From Bordetella ansorpii (GTDB lineage: Bacteria > Pseudomonadota > Gammaproteobacteria > Burkholderiales > Burkholderiaceae_B), in contig NZ_FKBS01000017.1 in the NCBI RefSeq assembly GCF_900078315.1, positions 1-55,604 on the forward strand: a stretch of 55,604 nt of DNA. Reading direction: 5' to 3'. Position 1 is the first letter of the stretch; each line of letters starts with the position of its first letter. The translations under genes were made by a program, and so were the position numbers. Below the pieces are notes generated by a model. The model saw only the letters and a program-made list of their open reading frames with translations, had not been told where the DNA came from and did no database searches. Of the stretch, positions 26,118 to 35,504 are shown piece by piece.

Positions 26118-28817
26118 TCAATCCCGCGTGAGAGTCTGGAAAATCCGGCCAAGCGTTTCGTTCTGTTCGCGCGTGATTTCTCGGCCGGCCAGATGGCCGG
26201 CGTTGCTGAGCACCAGCTCCTTGAGCCCGGTGAACCAATAGCCCAGGAAAGCCTGGGCCATGTCGATCTCGCGTTCAGGAAGGTCAGGCAGGCCGTTGGC
26301 GTCGAGGGCGGTTGCGCTTTCGAACAGGCGGCGTCCCTGGTTGAAGTCGCTGGTCGGCCGCTGCGCGGCGTCGACGTCCAGCCACCCCTGCCATGCAAGG
26401 AAATCGCGCAATACGGTCTGCGCGCGCAACACCTGGCGAGACGCCAGTTGCTCGCGCTTGGAGCCGCTGTCCTGACGCTGGGTCAACAACTGTTCAAGCT
26501 TCTCCTGCAGGCGCAGCCGGTGCGCGCCCGTGATGAGCTCATCGACCAGCGCCTGCACGGTATCGCCACTGATTTGCAGCGACTCCAGCAGCCGATGGCG
26601 CGCGGGCAGATCGCGAAGATGACTCAGCCAGCGCTGGAAGACCACCTCCGCGAACAGATGATCGCCGGTCTTGCGCAGAGGCATCACCTCTCGGACACGG
26701 GCGACAGGCGTCGGCGGCACGGCATCAGCGCCCACCAGCGCCGCGAACGGATTGAACGGCGCCACAGGCTCGGACGGCTGCTCGACCACCACCGCATCGG
26801 CCGGCGTCGGCACGTTGGGACGCAGATACAGCTCGCGCAGGTCCTCGCTGGACAACTCCATCACGTGCAGCAGCTCGGGCACCTTGCGGTACTGCGAACC
26901 CAGGCCGGTCACCAGCGTGGCGGCGACAGCCTGCTTTTCATCGGCGTCCACGGCGTCCACATGCTGGTGATACTTCTTCAGCCTGCCGAACACCCCGGAC
27001 TTGCCCGCCAGGTTGTCGTGCAACTGGTCGTAAAGACGCTTGAGTTTGTAGTCGAGGTCGGCGATGCCGTCGATGGCCGCGCCCAGCCTGGCCATGCCGC
27101 CGTCGTTGAGCGTCAGCAAAGCCGTCCAGGCGGCATCCGGATCGGCAAAACGCTTGCGGATCTCGGCCGATGCCACGAACGTCCGACGCACGGCTTGCAG
27201 CTTGTCCTGGCGCTCGGGCCGTACGGCATGTTCGACGCCGCCCGAGATATCGATGAAATAGTCGCCGTACCCCGGCTTGCGGGCCATGTAGCAGTTGTCG
27301 AAGGGCTGGCCAGGCGCCCACTGACGCATCCATTCCTCGCTGCCGAAACGATCGTCCAGCGTCTGCTTGATCAGGTCGTCGCAGGTCTTGGCGACCTGCC
27401 CGTCGTCCAGGCGCAGGATGGACTCGATACGCGTGTCCATCTTGGTCATCACCCAGAACAGGCCGCACTTGCGGCTGCCGCGCGACGCCGCGCTGTCGCC
27501 CTGCGTACGGTGCACCCAGTTCTCCAGCACCTTGACCACGTCGGTGACCTCGAACGGCGTGTTCGCGTTCACGCACATCACCAGGCCATTCATTTCCTGG
27601 CTTTCGGTATAGCGCTCGAACAGATAGGCGACCTTGCCTCGCAACAGCAATTGCGCCACGGGGTCGCTGTCCGCCGTGTCGCGCGGGATGCGATCCAGCG
27701 ACGCCACATTGAAGCGGCCGCGATAGCCGGGAAAATCCAGCAAGTCGACCGCTTCGACACTCTTGTGGCACGGCCGTTGGACCAACGGGAAGACCAATTC
27801 GGTGGTCAGGGCGGCAAGATGCGAGGCAGGAATGCTGACCGCCGGCGCCAGGCTTCCCTCGTGAGCAGGCCGAACGCTCAAGCCCACATCGTTGCCGCGC
27901 CCGAGCCGATTCAGGATATCGACGCTCATGATGCTGTCGGGGTTGGCCTGCAGCGTATCGCCCGACCTGCGCACCAGCGCATCCAGCGACACATAGGCCA
28001 GTTCGGCGTGTCCCAGGCGGCGCAGGCTGTCGGCCACCTGTTCGTAGACGCGCGACAGCTCGTCCAGCCCGCCCCACAGCACGGAGAACAAGCGAGCACG
28101 CTCGCGGGTGGCCAGGCGAGGCGCCAGTTGCAACACACGAGACCAGTAGCCGTTTTCGAGGAAGGCGACCGATGAACCCCAATTGCCCTGCACGTAATCC
28201 CACAGCGAGATGACGTCGTCTTCGTTCATGCCCGAATCGGCTGGAATCGGCCCGTCCTCACGCCCGGCGTAAGCGCCCAGCGCCTTGTCCACGCTATGCT
28301 CGTCCAGCACGAAAGCGACCTGCTCCCGGTCGAAATCGCTGAACCACGCATTGGCCAGGATCTTGGCCAGGTCGATCTCGCGGAACAGCCGGACCTCGAC
28401 GGGAAACGCGGGATCCTGGACATCGACCTCACGACGCGTGAAACGCGTGACCAGCCCGGTGGACTCCTTGCCGCCGCCGGGCGGATTGACGTGGTCGATG
28501 AAATCGACGTGCTGGCCACCATAGTCGGCGCCCAGCCGCCCGTCGTCGCTGGCCGCCAGCGAGGACAGCAGGTGCGACTTGCCGGCCTGCGACACACCGA
28601 AAAAACCGATGGTCATCGGCGTGGCCGATACCCGGCCGAGGTCGCGCGCCTGATTGCGGACACGACGCAACTGCCGGATCAGATCGTCGGCCTCGTTGTC
28701 CAACTGCTTGGCATTGCCGCGCACCTCGCGCACCCAATCGATCGCGGCCCCCGCGCCCGACAACACGGCGCTCCAGCGCCGCACCAGGTCTTGTTGCTTG
28801 TCTGTCATGGTCGTCAC
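26118..28817 (-). CDS. srfC: SrfC family dynamin-like GTPase
   Basis: The 899-residue protein matches the SrfC family of putative virulence factors. It is a large P-loop GTPase: G1 loop GVSQAGKS with Lys80 (74-81), a G3-type DFPG near 358-361 (VDLLDFPGYRGRF) and a G4 TKMD near 457-460 (FWVMTKMDTR). The G domain is interrupted by a long insertion, and the C-terminal 300 residues are mainly helical, as in dynamin-like proteins. The GTG at 28817 overlaps the srfB stop; an ATG at 28808 would shorten it by three residues. Membrane remodelling or anchoring is suggested by fold only. Confidence 0.87.
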   Translation of the reverse strand: MTTMTDKQQDLVRRWSAVLSGAGAAIDWVREVRGNAKQLDNEADDLIRQLRRVRNQARDLGRVSATPMTIGFFGVSQAGKSHLLSSLAASDDGRLGADYGGQHVDFIDHVNPPGGGKESTGLVTRFTRREVDVQDPAFPVEVRLFREIDLAKILANAWFSDFDREQVAFVLDEHSVDKALGAYAGREDGPIPADSGMNEDDVISLWDYVQGNWGSSVAFLENGYWSRVLQLAPRLATRERARLFSVLWGGLDELSRVYEQVADSLRRLGHAELAYVSLDALVRRSGDTLQANPDSIMSVDILNRLGRGNDVGLSVRPAHEGSLAPAVSIPASHLAALTTELVFPLVQRPCHKSVEAVDLLDFPGYRGRFNVASLDRIPRDTADSDPVAQLLLRGKVAYLFERYTESQEMNGLVMCVNANTPFEVTDVVKVLENWVHRTQGDSAASRGSRKCGLFWVMTKMDTRIESILRLDDGQVAKTCDDLIKQTLDDRFGSEEWMRQWAPGQPFDNCYMARKPGYGDYFIDISGGVEHAVRPERQDKLQAVRRTFVASAEIRKRFADPDAAWTALLTLNDGGMARLGAAIDGIADLDYKLKRLYDQLHDNLAGKSGVFGRLKKYHQHVDAVDADEKQAVAATLVTGLGSQYRKVPELLHVMELSSEDLRELYLRPNVPTPADAVVVEQPSEPVAPFNPFAALVGADAVPPTPVARVREVMPLRKTGDHLFAEVVFQRWLSHLRDLPARHRLLESLQISGDTVQALVDELITGAHRLRLQEKLEQLLTQRQDSGSKREQLASRQVLRAQTVLRDFLAWQGWLDVDAAQRPTSDFNQGRRLFESATALDANGLPDLPEREIDMAQAFLGYWFTGLKELVLSNAGHLAGREITREQNETLGRIFQTLTRD

Positions 28818-31800
28818 AGTTTCACGCTGCCGCTATCCAGCCAGTACGAGTTCTGCGCCAGGCTGGACCGCACCAGCGTATTCATCTCGAATCGCACATG
28901 GCTCTTGGCGCTGGTGGCGCTGTCCAGGCCGTCCAGGTCCTCGATCTCCAACTGGTCGCTGAGCACGCCATCGGCGATGTCCTCCGCGCCGCGCTTCTTC
29001 ACGCTGAAGAAAACCCGCACCTCGGGATAGGCGGCGTTAAAGCCCTGCTGCATCGCCTTGTATTGTTTCAGTCCCTTCTCGGTGAAGTTGATTTCGTACA
29101 TCGGCGCGCCCGGCCAGCGTTGGGCCGCCAACTGTCGATATCCCAGCCTCGCCTCGCCGTGCAGCACATACGGCGGCACACGGTCACTGCCGGGCGCCTT
29201 GGGCAGCACGATGCAGCCTTCCTCGGGCTCAGCGCCCTCGGGGGTCTGCGTCGCCACCCCGCTGAACAACACGTTGTCGTGCGCGATGGTGTTATGGAAG
29301 TCGATGACGCCGAAGTACCGGATCAGCGGCAAGGGGCGGATGCGAGCCGGATCGAAGTAGAAATTCGGAATGCGGCGGCTGTCGCTGAGCCAGCAGATCA
29401 TGGCGCCGACCGTCGCGGTGGTCTTGGCATCGGCGATACGACCCGCTTTGTGGAAGGGATACCAGGTGCCCGTGCGGTAGCCATGCATGGGCACGATGCG
29501 CCCGGGAGGCAGCGGCAGCAGGCTGCGAATCAACGCCTGCACACCCGGCAAGCGCGACGGCCGGCCGGTCAGCAGCAGCACGTCGCAGGCGTAGTACTCG
29601 ACCACCTCGCACAGCGCGGCCAACGTCTTGCAGATATCCAGATCGCTCTTGAGGAAATCCTCGTGCAGTCCGGCGGGATCGCTGGTCAGGGGAATCTGGC
29701 CCAAGTCGAGATCGACCGGCCGGCCCACCACGCGGCTGATGGCCTTGGACACGAAGTCGCGCACGCCCGGGCTGACATAGAACCCGCTGCCCAGCCATTG
29801 AGCCATCGTCTGGGCCTTGAGGCAGTCGCGCTGCTCGATGTCGTACTGCTCGTACTGGGCCAGCAGCTTCAACGCCAGCGGATAGAACAATTGCAGCGTC
29901 AGCTGCTGGCGCAGCACCACCAGTTCGGCGCCCTGGCCCTGGGCCCCGCAGATCACGTTGAGCACCTCGTCGGGGTGCTCGACCCCCACGCCCTCCAGCG
30001 CTTGCGACAGCGCTGGCAACACCCGCGTGCGGATGATGTGCAGCACGATGTCGTCGCCTGCAACCTTGAAACCATCGCGGAACTTCTGCTGCGGCACGAT
30101 GGGCAGGCTGCCGCCACGACCCGCCGTCGCATCCCGCCGCAGCGTGTAGGTATTGACGACCAGGTCGGTCGTGCCGCCGCCGATGTCCAGCGACGCCACG
30201 GTGATGGACTCCCGATCCGGCTTGCCCGGCCGGGCCAGCACGTCGAAGAACTCTTCGGGGTGTCCGCCGAAATTCTCGCCAGCCTCGGTGTACAGGTAGA
30301 CCACCTGCCCGCAGGTGGCCTCGTCCCATTTCACAAGCACACGAGGCAGCGCTCGCCAGGGCTGATCGGTGCCCGCACCAGGCGTCCGGAACGGATTTTC
30401 ATCGTAGCCGCCCTCGTGCCATCCCAGGCTCTTCCAGAGCAACCCCAGGGCCTGCTGCACCCGGTCCTTGAAAATGGCCCGCTCGGCCTGCGGCGTGCTG
30501 GGCGGCACCGTCAGGATGATGGTGCGCAACCAGCGCGAGGTGGCCGCGTTTTCCTTGTCCTGGCGATACAGGATGCTGTTGATCTGCACGATCGCCTGCG
30601 CGAAGATCTCGTTCAGCATGAAGGTCATCAGCGACGACCGGCTGTACTTCGCCTCGAACACGGCATCGTCGTCCGGGCACAGGTACAGCGCTCGCCCCTT
30701 CTCGTTGATGAAATCCATCAAGGGGCGCAACGTGGCCTGCAGGCTGCCCTGTTCCTTCACGCTGACCGCGTTCAGGTACCACATCTGCCCGAAGGGCTTG
30801 TCGTCCCACAGATAGCGTTTGGGACTGGACAGCCCGGTGGCGCCCTCCGTGCCCTTGCGCAGCGCGGCCAGGCGAGCCGCCTCGGCCCCCACTCGCGCCA
30901 TCGTCACCCAATTGAAGGCGTCGTGGCGGCCGCTATCCATCGACCAATCTTCCTTGCCCAGATTGGTGCGCGCGAATTCGACGCGGGATTCGAAGGGATG
31001 GTCGTAGACCAACTCCGGCGAGCTCAGGTCGCGCAGCATCAGATGCGCGTTACCGTGTAGCCCCTTGTCGTTCTGCTCGGGATCCTCGACCAGCACGCCG
31101 CAGGTGCGCGAGTTGCCGACGTCCAGCACCAGATCCACCGGAATGGGCTTGCCCGAACCGATGGCGTTGCGCGGTTTGATTCGCACCCCCGGCACCACCA
31201 CCCTGGGCCCGATCTCGGGATGCAAGGTAGGCGCCGGGCCGCGCAAGAGGCTCAGCAGGTTCAGGTAGTGCGCCACGTGGCGCTTGACCCGCACTTCGGA
31301 TTCGACTTCGGCCTGCTCGCGCTTGGCCGACCGCTCGCGGAAAATTTCTTCCAGCCAGCCCAGCACCCAACGCTGGTCCAGAAACCACTGCATCTCGGTC
31401 AGGTGCACCGCCAGCCGGAATTCCTGTCCGCTGCCCATGTCCTCGTCGGTGGGCGCCAGGTAGGCGACACCGTCGCGCTTGGGCTCGATGCGCGTATCGA
31501 AAGCGAACGTCAGGCGATGGGTATTTCCGAACGAATCCGGCTCCGCCAGCTTCACGATGCGCAAACGCACCCAGTTGTTCGGTCCCTGCACCTGCCGCGA
31601 CACGAAGGGGTACGGGAAAAACGGCACCGGCAGCCAGGCGGCATCCAGCAGCGACAGGCTCTCGGCCATGCCGACGTCGTCCAGGCCCGCAGCGGGATAG
31701 GCGACGACGAAGCTCTTGGGCGCATCTTCGTAGATCTGCTGATCGTTCTTGTCGGTGAACAACCGAGCCAGCATGCCGTGCGGCGTCTTGTTGGTGAACT

Positions 31801-31918
31801 GTCCGTCAGGCTCTTTCTTCAGGTCCAGCTTGACCGCAAGGTCCAGGAACTGGATGCCGGTGTCCCCGAACAGGTCAACCGTTTCTTTTTCGGTATAAGT
31901 TTTGACAAAGGGCAGCAT
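28814..31918 (-). CDS. srfB: SrfB family actin/Hsp70-fold ATPase
   Basis: The 1034-residue protein matches the SrfB family. Within it I see the three nucleotide-binding signatures of the actin/Hsp70 superfamily: phosphate-1 LVLDVGNSRTCGVLVED (about 259-275), phosphate-2 VASLDIGGGTTDLVV (about 573-587) and the adenosine motif VLLLTGRPSRLPGVQALI (about 779-796). The first 250 residues form a family-specific domain. No signal peptide or membrane helix is present, so it should be cytoplasmic. It lies 13 bases after srfA and overlaps srfC, implying fixed stoichiometry. In Salmonella srfABC has been linked to virulence regulators and, as I recall, to the flagellar regulon; the molecular role is unknown. 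Confidence 0.88.
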   Translation of the reverse strand: MLPFVKTYTEKETVDLFGDTGIQFLDLAVKLDLKKEPDGQFTNKTPHGMLARLFTDKNDQQIYEDAPKSFVVAYPAAGLDDVGMAESLSLLDAAWLPVPFFPYPFVSRQVQGPNNWVRLRIVKLAEPDSFGNTHRLTFAFDTRIEPKRDGVAYLAPTDEDMGSGQEFRLAVHLTEMQWFLDQRWVLGWLEEIFRERSAKREQAEVESEVRVKRHVAHYLNLLSLLRGPAPTLHPEIGPRVVVPGVRIKPRNAIGSGKPIPVDLVLDVGNSRTCGVLVEDPEQNDKGLHGNAHLMLRDLSSPELVYDHPFESRVEFARTNLGKEDWSMDSGRHDAFNWVTMARVGAEAARLAALRKGTEGATGLSSPKRYLWDDKPFGQMWYLNAVSVKEQGSLQATLRPLMDFINEKGRALYLCPDDDAVFEAKYSRSSLMTFMLNEIFAQAIVQINSILYRQDKENAATSRWLRTIILTVPPSTPQAERAIFKDRVQQALGLLWKSLGWHEGGYDENPFRTPGAGTDQPWRALPRVLVKWDEATCGQVVYLYTEAGENFGGHPEEFFDVLARPGKPDRESITVASLDIGGGTTDLVVNTYTLRRDATAGRGGSLPIVPQQKFRDGFKVAGDDIVLHIIRTRVLPALSQALEGVGVEHPDEVLNVICGAQGQGAELVVLRQQLTLQLFYPLALKLLAQYEQYDIEQRDCLKAQTMAQWLGSGFYVSPGVRDFVSKAISRVVGRPVDLDLGQIPLTSDPAGLHEDFLKSDLDICKTLAALCEVVEYYACDVLLLTGRPSRLPGVQALIRSLLPLPPGRIVPMHGYRTGTWYPFHKAGRIADAKTTATVGAMICWLSDSRRIPNFYFDPARIRPLPLIRYFGVIDFHNTIAHDNVLFSGVATQTPEGAEPEEGCIVLPKAPGSDRVPPYVLHGEARLGYRQLAAQRWPGAPMYEINFTEKGLKQYKAMQQGFNAAYPEVRVFFSVKKRGAEDIADGVLSDQLEIEDLDGLDSATSAKSHVRFEMNTLVRSSLAQNSYWLDSGSVKL

Positions 31919-31931
31919 GATTCGCCTGCGC

Positions 31932-33320
31932 TCAAGGTTGAGCCTGACGCATCGTCAGGGGGAACTGATCTTCGCCGTACTGACCGTTGCAAGCGGCGAT
32001 GTTGCGTTCGCCAGCCTTGCACTGGATCGCGGGCATGTCATAGGTACTGCCGTCATCGCAGGCGGCTGGCGCGCTGGTGTCGATGGCCAGCGAACCGCCC
32101 GCGACCGACGCGCTCACAGGCGCCTGGCACCGCACGCCGTTGTGACGGTTGACCGTGACGTGGCCCTTGCCCTTCTCGAACTGGTATTGCAGACGCAACG
32201 GTTCGCCCGTATTGCGATCCTGGATACCGGCGCGCACGCGCCAATCGCCGTCGAGGAAATCGGCGTTGCCGTCGGCAGACCGGGGCGGCAACACCAGCGG
32301 ATCGCCTTGCGCCTGGGCGTCAGGCGTGGCCGGCATCGAGGGCGGATCGGTCGCCGGGGGATGCACGCCCGGCGGCTGGGCGGGCGTGCCAGGGCCGGTG
32401 GGACTGGCCGACGCGTCGCCGGCTGGCGAAGACGGCGACGCGCTGGACGGATCGGCCACGGCCGGGCTCGCGGCGGCGCCCTCGGCGGCAGGCGCTGCCT
32501 GCCCCGCCATCGGAACCCTGTCCGACGCTGAGCCAGCCATCGACGTCCCGCCCGCCGGAACATGGACTCCCTCGGGCATACCGACGTCGGACCTGGGAAG
32601 ATCCACGGCAGGCACGCCCAAACCGGGAATCCCGACACCCCCAAGGCCTGGCACGCAGGCACGCAGGCACAGCAACAGCAGCAGCGCGGACAAGGCCAGC
32701 AGGAGCCACATCCACCACCGTTTCCACCACGGCGCCGACATGGCGGGCGTTACGGCCACCGGCGGGACAGGCGCCGCAACGGACGCGGAGGGAATGACCG
32801 ACGCCGGCGCATTACCGACCGGAACGGGGACCGGCGCATCGCAGGCGGATCTCAGTGCATGCAGGGGCTGCACGCCTGCGTCCAGGCCGACAGGCCGAAA
32901 ACCCCAGAATGTGATTACAGGCTTGCCATCGACCAGATAAACATGGCTGGGATCCGGATAATGCAGCACCCATTTCAGCAACTGCGCAAACAGCGGGGCA
33001 TTGGCGCCGGGCGGGTTCTGCTGGGTATTGCGCAGGGCTTCGATTTCTTTTTGCACCGCATCAAGGCGGGTAACGGCGGCGGCCTGCTCCGCAGGCGTTC
33101 CGGCATGCCACGCAATCACGTTTCCTGAAATCGGGGAATACCAGTCGATTCTGCTGCCGTCCTCATTGATTTGAGGCACGGCGAAATGGTCTGCAAGATC
33201 AGCGCGCCGACGGCGCAGCGTCGTCAGAACCTGCGCCGCAACTTGATATACAGGTTGCCCACGCTCTCCCAGCGCATCGTACTGACTAACGCTTTCACTG
33301 CGCAGCTTGACGCCATGCAT
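31932..33320 (-). CDS. srfA: SrfA-like single-pass membrane protein
   Basis: Starting at the ATG at 33320 the product is 462 residues. Residues 34-145 form a cytoplasmic domain (HFAVPQINEDGSRIDWYSP, VYLVDGKPVITFWGFRP) shared with the vWA protein near the operon end. A Pro/Val/Ala linker leads to a membrane helix (about 201-221), then a long Pro/Ser/Ala-rich periplasmic spacer (about 225-350), then a compact beta-rich domain with two cysteine pairs (GVRCQAPVS, PAACDDGST, AIQCKAG, IAACNGQYGEDQ). It is the first gene of the operon and lies directly before srfB, hence the SrfA assignment. Longer frames need a TTG start and add no family match. Confidence 0.8.
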   Translation of the reverse strand: MHGVKLRSESVSQYDALGERGQPVYQVAAQVLTTLRRRRADLADHFAVPQINEDGSRIDWYSPISGNVIAWHAGTPAEQAAAVTRLDAVQKEIEALRNTQQNPPGANAPLFAQLLKWVLHYPDPSHVYLVDGKPVITFWGFRPVGLDAGVQPLHALRSACDAPVPVPVGNAPASVIPSASVAAPVPPVAVTPAMSAPWWKRWWMWLLLALSALLLLLCLRACVPGLGGVGIPGLGVPAVDLPRSDVGMPEGVHVPAGGTSMAGSASDRVPMAGQAAPAAEGAAASPAVADPSSASPSSPAGDASASPTGPGTPAQPPGVHPPATDPPSMPATPDAQAQGDPLVLPPRSADGNADFLDGDWRVRAGIQDRNTGEPLRLQYQFEKGKGHVTVNRHNGVRCQAPVSASVAGGSLAIDTSAPAACDDGSTYDMPAIQCKAGERNIAACNGQYGEDQFPLTMRQAQP

Positions 33321-33397
33321 TTGAATTCTGCCCCCAACAGCAATTACCAACCAGGGCCGTATGACCGGATGGGTCAGCAGAATACTATATATTTCTA

Positions 33398-33403
33398 ATT
33401 ATA
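33398..33403 (-). promoter_or_regulatory. Candidate -10 box of the srf operon
   Basis: On the minus strand this is a perfect TATAAT, 78 bases upstream of the srfA ATG, in a strongly A+T-rich stretch (13 G+C of 60 in 33381-33440). No good -35 hexamer sits at 16-18 bases, which suggests an activator-dependent promoter. No sigma-28 motif was found. Confidence 0.5.
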
Positions 33404-33450
33404 TCTAACATTTTGAAGTATTAAATACAAACCAAAGCCCAATTAGTATG

Positions 33451-33493
33451 GAATGCCATGTCGAATCAGGCATTCGTTACACCGACATGTCGG
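33451..33493. promoter_or_regulatory. Operator-like inverted repeats upstream of srfA
   Basis: GAATGCC-N11-GGCATTC (33451-33475) and a perfect 12-base palindrome CCGACATGTCGG (33482-33493) lie 50-90 bases upstream of the TATAAT box on the minus strand, where an activator would bind. The element also lies beyond the lpdA 3' end, so it more likely belongs to srfA. The regulator is unknown. Confidence 0.5.
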
Positions 33494-33614
33494 AACTTCC
33501 GAATATTACGTTTTATCTTGTTATATCGTCCTGACGGATTTTCCTCCAGACGCGGCGATCCTTGCTTGTACGAGACCCATTGAGAGACCAAGGCGCCGCG
33601 TCCCGGCCGGCAAA

Positions 33615-33684
33615 TAAAAAAGCCCTCGCGGAGCCGACTCGGCGGTCGAACCAAGGTTCGAGCCGGACGGCCTCTGCGAGGGCC
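33615..33684 (-). terminator. Rho-independent terminator of the aceE-aceF-lpdA operon
   Basis: Read on the minus strand, GCCCTCGC (33683-33676) pairs with GCGAGGGC (33629-33622), enclosing an inner hairpin, and is followed by TTTTTT. It begins 27 bases after the lpdA stop codon. Confidence 0.85.
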
Positions 33685-33710
33685 CTGACAGCGCAAGGCG
33701 CCGTGGATGC

Positions 33711-35504
33711 TTATTTCTTGCGCATCGGCGGCAAATCGGTGCACACCCCTTCCGCCACTTCCGCCGCCATGCCCACCGATTCTCCCAGCGTGGGATGCGG
33801 ATGGATCGTCTTGGCGATGTCCACCACGTCGGCGCCCATTTCGACGGCCAGCGCGACTTCGCTGATCAGGTCGCCGGCATGCGTGCCCACGATGCCACCC
33901 CCCAGGATGCGGTGGGTGTCGGCGTCGAACAGCAGCTTGGTGAAGCCTTCGTCACGGCCATTGGCGATGGCGCGGCCCGAAGCGGCCCACGGGAACACAC
34001 CCTTCTCGACCTTGATGCCCTGCTTCTTGGCCTCGTCCTCGGTCAGTCCGACCCATGCCACTTCGGGATCGGTGTAAGCCACCGACGGAATGACGCGGAC
34101 GTCGAAGAACGACTTCTGGCCGGCAATCACTTCCGCCGCCACGTGGCCTTCATGCACGGCCTTGTGCGCCAGCATGGGCTGGCCGACGATGTCGCCGATG
34201 GCGTAGATGTGCGGCACGTTGGTGCGCATCTGCTTGTCGACTTCGATGAAGCCACGATCGGTCACGGCGACGCCGGCACGGTCCGCGGCGATCTTCTTGC
34301 CGTTGGGGCTGCGGCCCACGGCCTGGAGCACCAGGTCGTAGCGCTGCGGCTCCTTGGGGGCGCCCTCGCCTTCGAAGCTGACGTAGATGCCGTCTTCGCG
34401 GGCCTCGGCGCCCACCGTCTTGGTCTTCAACATGATGTTGTCGAAGCGCTTGGCGTTCATCTTCTGCCAGACCTTGACCAGGTCGCGGTCGGCGCCCTGC
34501 ATCAGGCCGTCCAGCATTTCCACCACGTCCAGGCGCGCGCCCAGGCTGGAATACACCGTACCCATTTCCAGGCCGATGATGCCGCCGCCGATGATCAGCA
34601 TCTTCTTGGGAATGCCGCGCAACAGCAGCGCGCCGGTGGAATCGACGATGCGGTCGTCCTGCGGCAGGAACGGCAGCTTCACCGACTGGCTGCCGGCGGC
34701 GATGATGGCGTTCTTGAAGCGGATGGTCTGCGTTTTGCCGTCCTCGGCCTTCACCGTCAGGTGATGGGGGTCGGCGAACTCGCCCACGCCCGTCACCACG
34801 GTAACCTTGCGCGCCTTTGCCATGCCGGCCAGGCCGCTGGTCAGCTTGGCGACGACGCTGTCCTTGTAGCCACGCAGCTTGTCCAGGTCGATCTGGGGCT
34901 CGCCGAAGCTGATGCCGTGGTCGGCCAGCGCGCGGGCTTCGTCCAGGATGGCGGCGTTGTGCAGCAGCGCCTTGGACGGAATGCAGCCGACGTTCAAGCA
35001 CACGCCGCCCAGGGTGGCGTAGCGTTCGACCAGGACAGTCGACAGGCCCAGGTCGGCGGCGCGGAAAGCGGCCGAGTAGCCGCCAGGGCCCGCGCCCAGC
35101 ACCAGCACGTCGCATTCGATGTCGGCCGGACCGCCATAGCTGGCGGCGGCAGGCGCCGGCGTGGACGGCTTGGCGGCTTCGGCGGGCTTGGCTTCAGCAG
35201 CCTTGGCGGCTGGCGCCGCGTCCTGCTTGGCCGGCGCCGCGGCCTTGGCATCGCCCGAGGCCTCGGCCGCCTCGACCTCGACGACCACGGTGCCTTCAGC
35301 AACCTTGTCGCCGACCTTGACCTTGACCGACTTGACCACGCCGCCTTGCGAAGCGGGGATCTCCATCGAGGCCTTGTCCGACTCGACCGTGATGAGGCTC
35401 TGCTCGGCCTTGATCGTGTCGCCCTCGGCCACCAGCACCTCGATGACTTCCACTTCCTTGAAGTCGCCGATGTCCGGAACCTTGATTTCCGTGAGTTTGC
35501 TCAT
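33711..35504 (-). CDS. lpdA: Dihydrolipoamide dehydrogenase (E3) with N-terminal lipoyl domain
   Basis: E3 reoxidises dihydrolipoamide of the pyruvate dehydrogenase complex using FAD and NAD. The 597-residue protein begins with a lipoyl domain carrying the lipoylation motif [10 protein letters not shown] (Lys45), then an Ala/Pro linker (about 80-120), then the flavoprotein: FAD loop [19 protein letters not shown], redox-active disulphide [18 protein letters not shown]-binding [12 protein letters not shown], and the C-terminal interface with the catalytic HPHPTLGES. The lipoyl-bearing E3 is typical of this operon type in betaproteobacteria. It follows aceF by 12 bases. Confidence 0.97.
   Translation of the reverse strand: MSKLTEIKVPDIGDFKEVEVIEVLVAEGDTIKAEQSLITVESDKASMEIPASQGGVVKSVKVKVGDKVAEGTVVVEVEAAEASGDAKAAAPAKQDAAPAAKAAEAKPAEAAKPSTPAPAAASYGGPADIECDVLVLGAGPGGYSAAFRAADLGLSTVLVERYATLGGVCLNVGCIPSKALLHNAAILDEARALADHGISFGEPQIDLDKLRGYKDSVVAKLTSGLAGMAKARKVTVVTGVGEFADPHHLTVKAEDGKTQTIRFKNAIIAAGSQSVKLPFLPQDDRIVDSTGALLLRGIPKKMLIIGGGIIGLEMGTVYSSLGARLDVVEMLDGLMQGADRDLVKVWQKMNAKRFDNIMLKTKTVGAEAREDGIYVSFEGEGAPKEPQRYDLVLQAVGRSPNGKKIAADRAGVAVTDRGFIEVDKQMRTNVPHIYAIGDIVGQPMLAHKAVHEGHVAAEVIAGQKSFFDVRVIPSVAYTDPEVAWVGLTEDEAKKQGIKVEKGVFPWAASGRAIANGRDEGFTKLLFDADTHRILGGGIVGTHAGDLISEVALAVEMGADVVDIAKTIHPHPTLGESVGMAAEVAEGVCTDLPPMRKK

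Noticed and set aside
16263-33320. Type VI secretion system
   Set aside because: Tag-like and PpkA-like parts are present, but no sheath, VgrG, Hcp, TssM or ClpV-type gene is visible, so the locus is not called a secretion system.
33321-33500. Sigma-28 promoter before srfA
   Set aside because: No TAAA-N15-GCCGATAA-like arrangement exists on the minus strand; only a sigma-70-type TATAAT was found.
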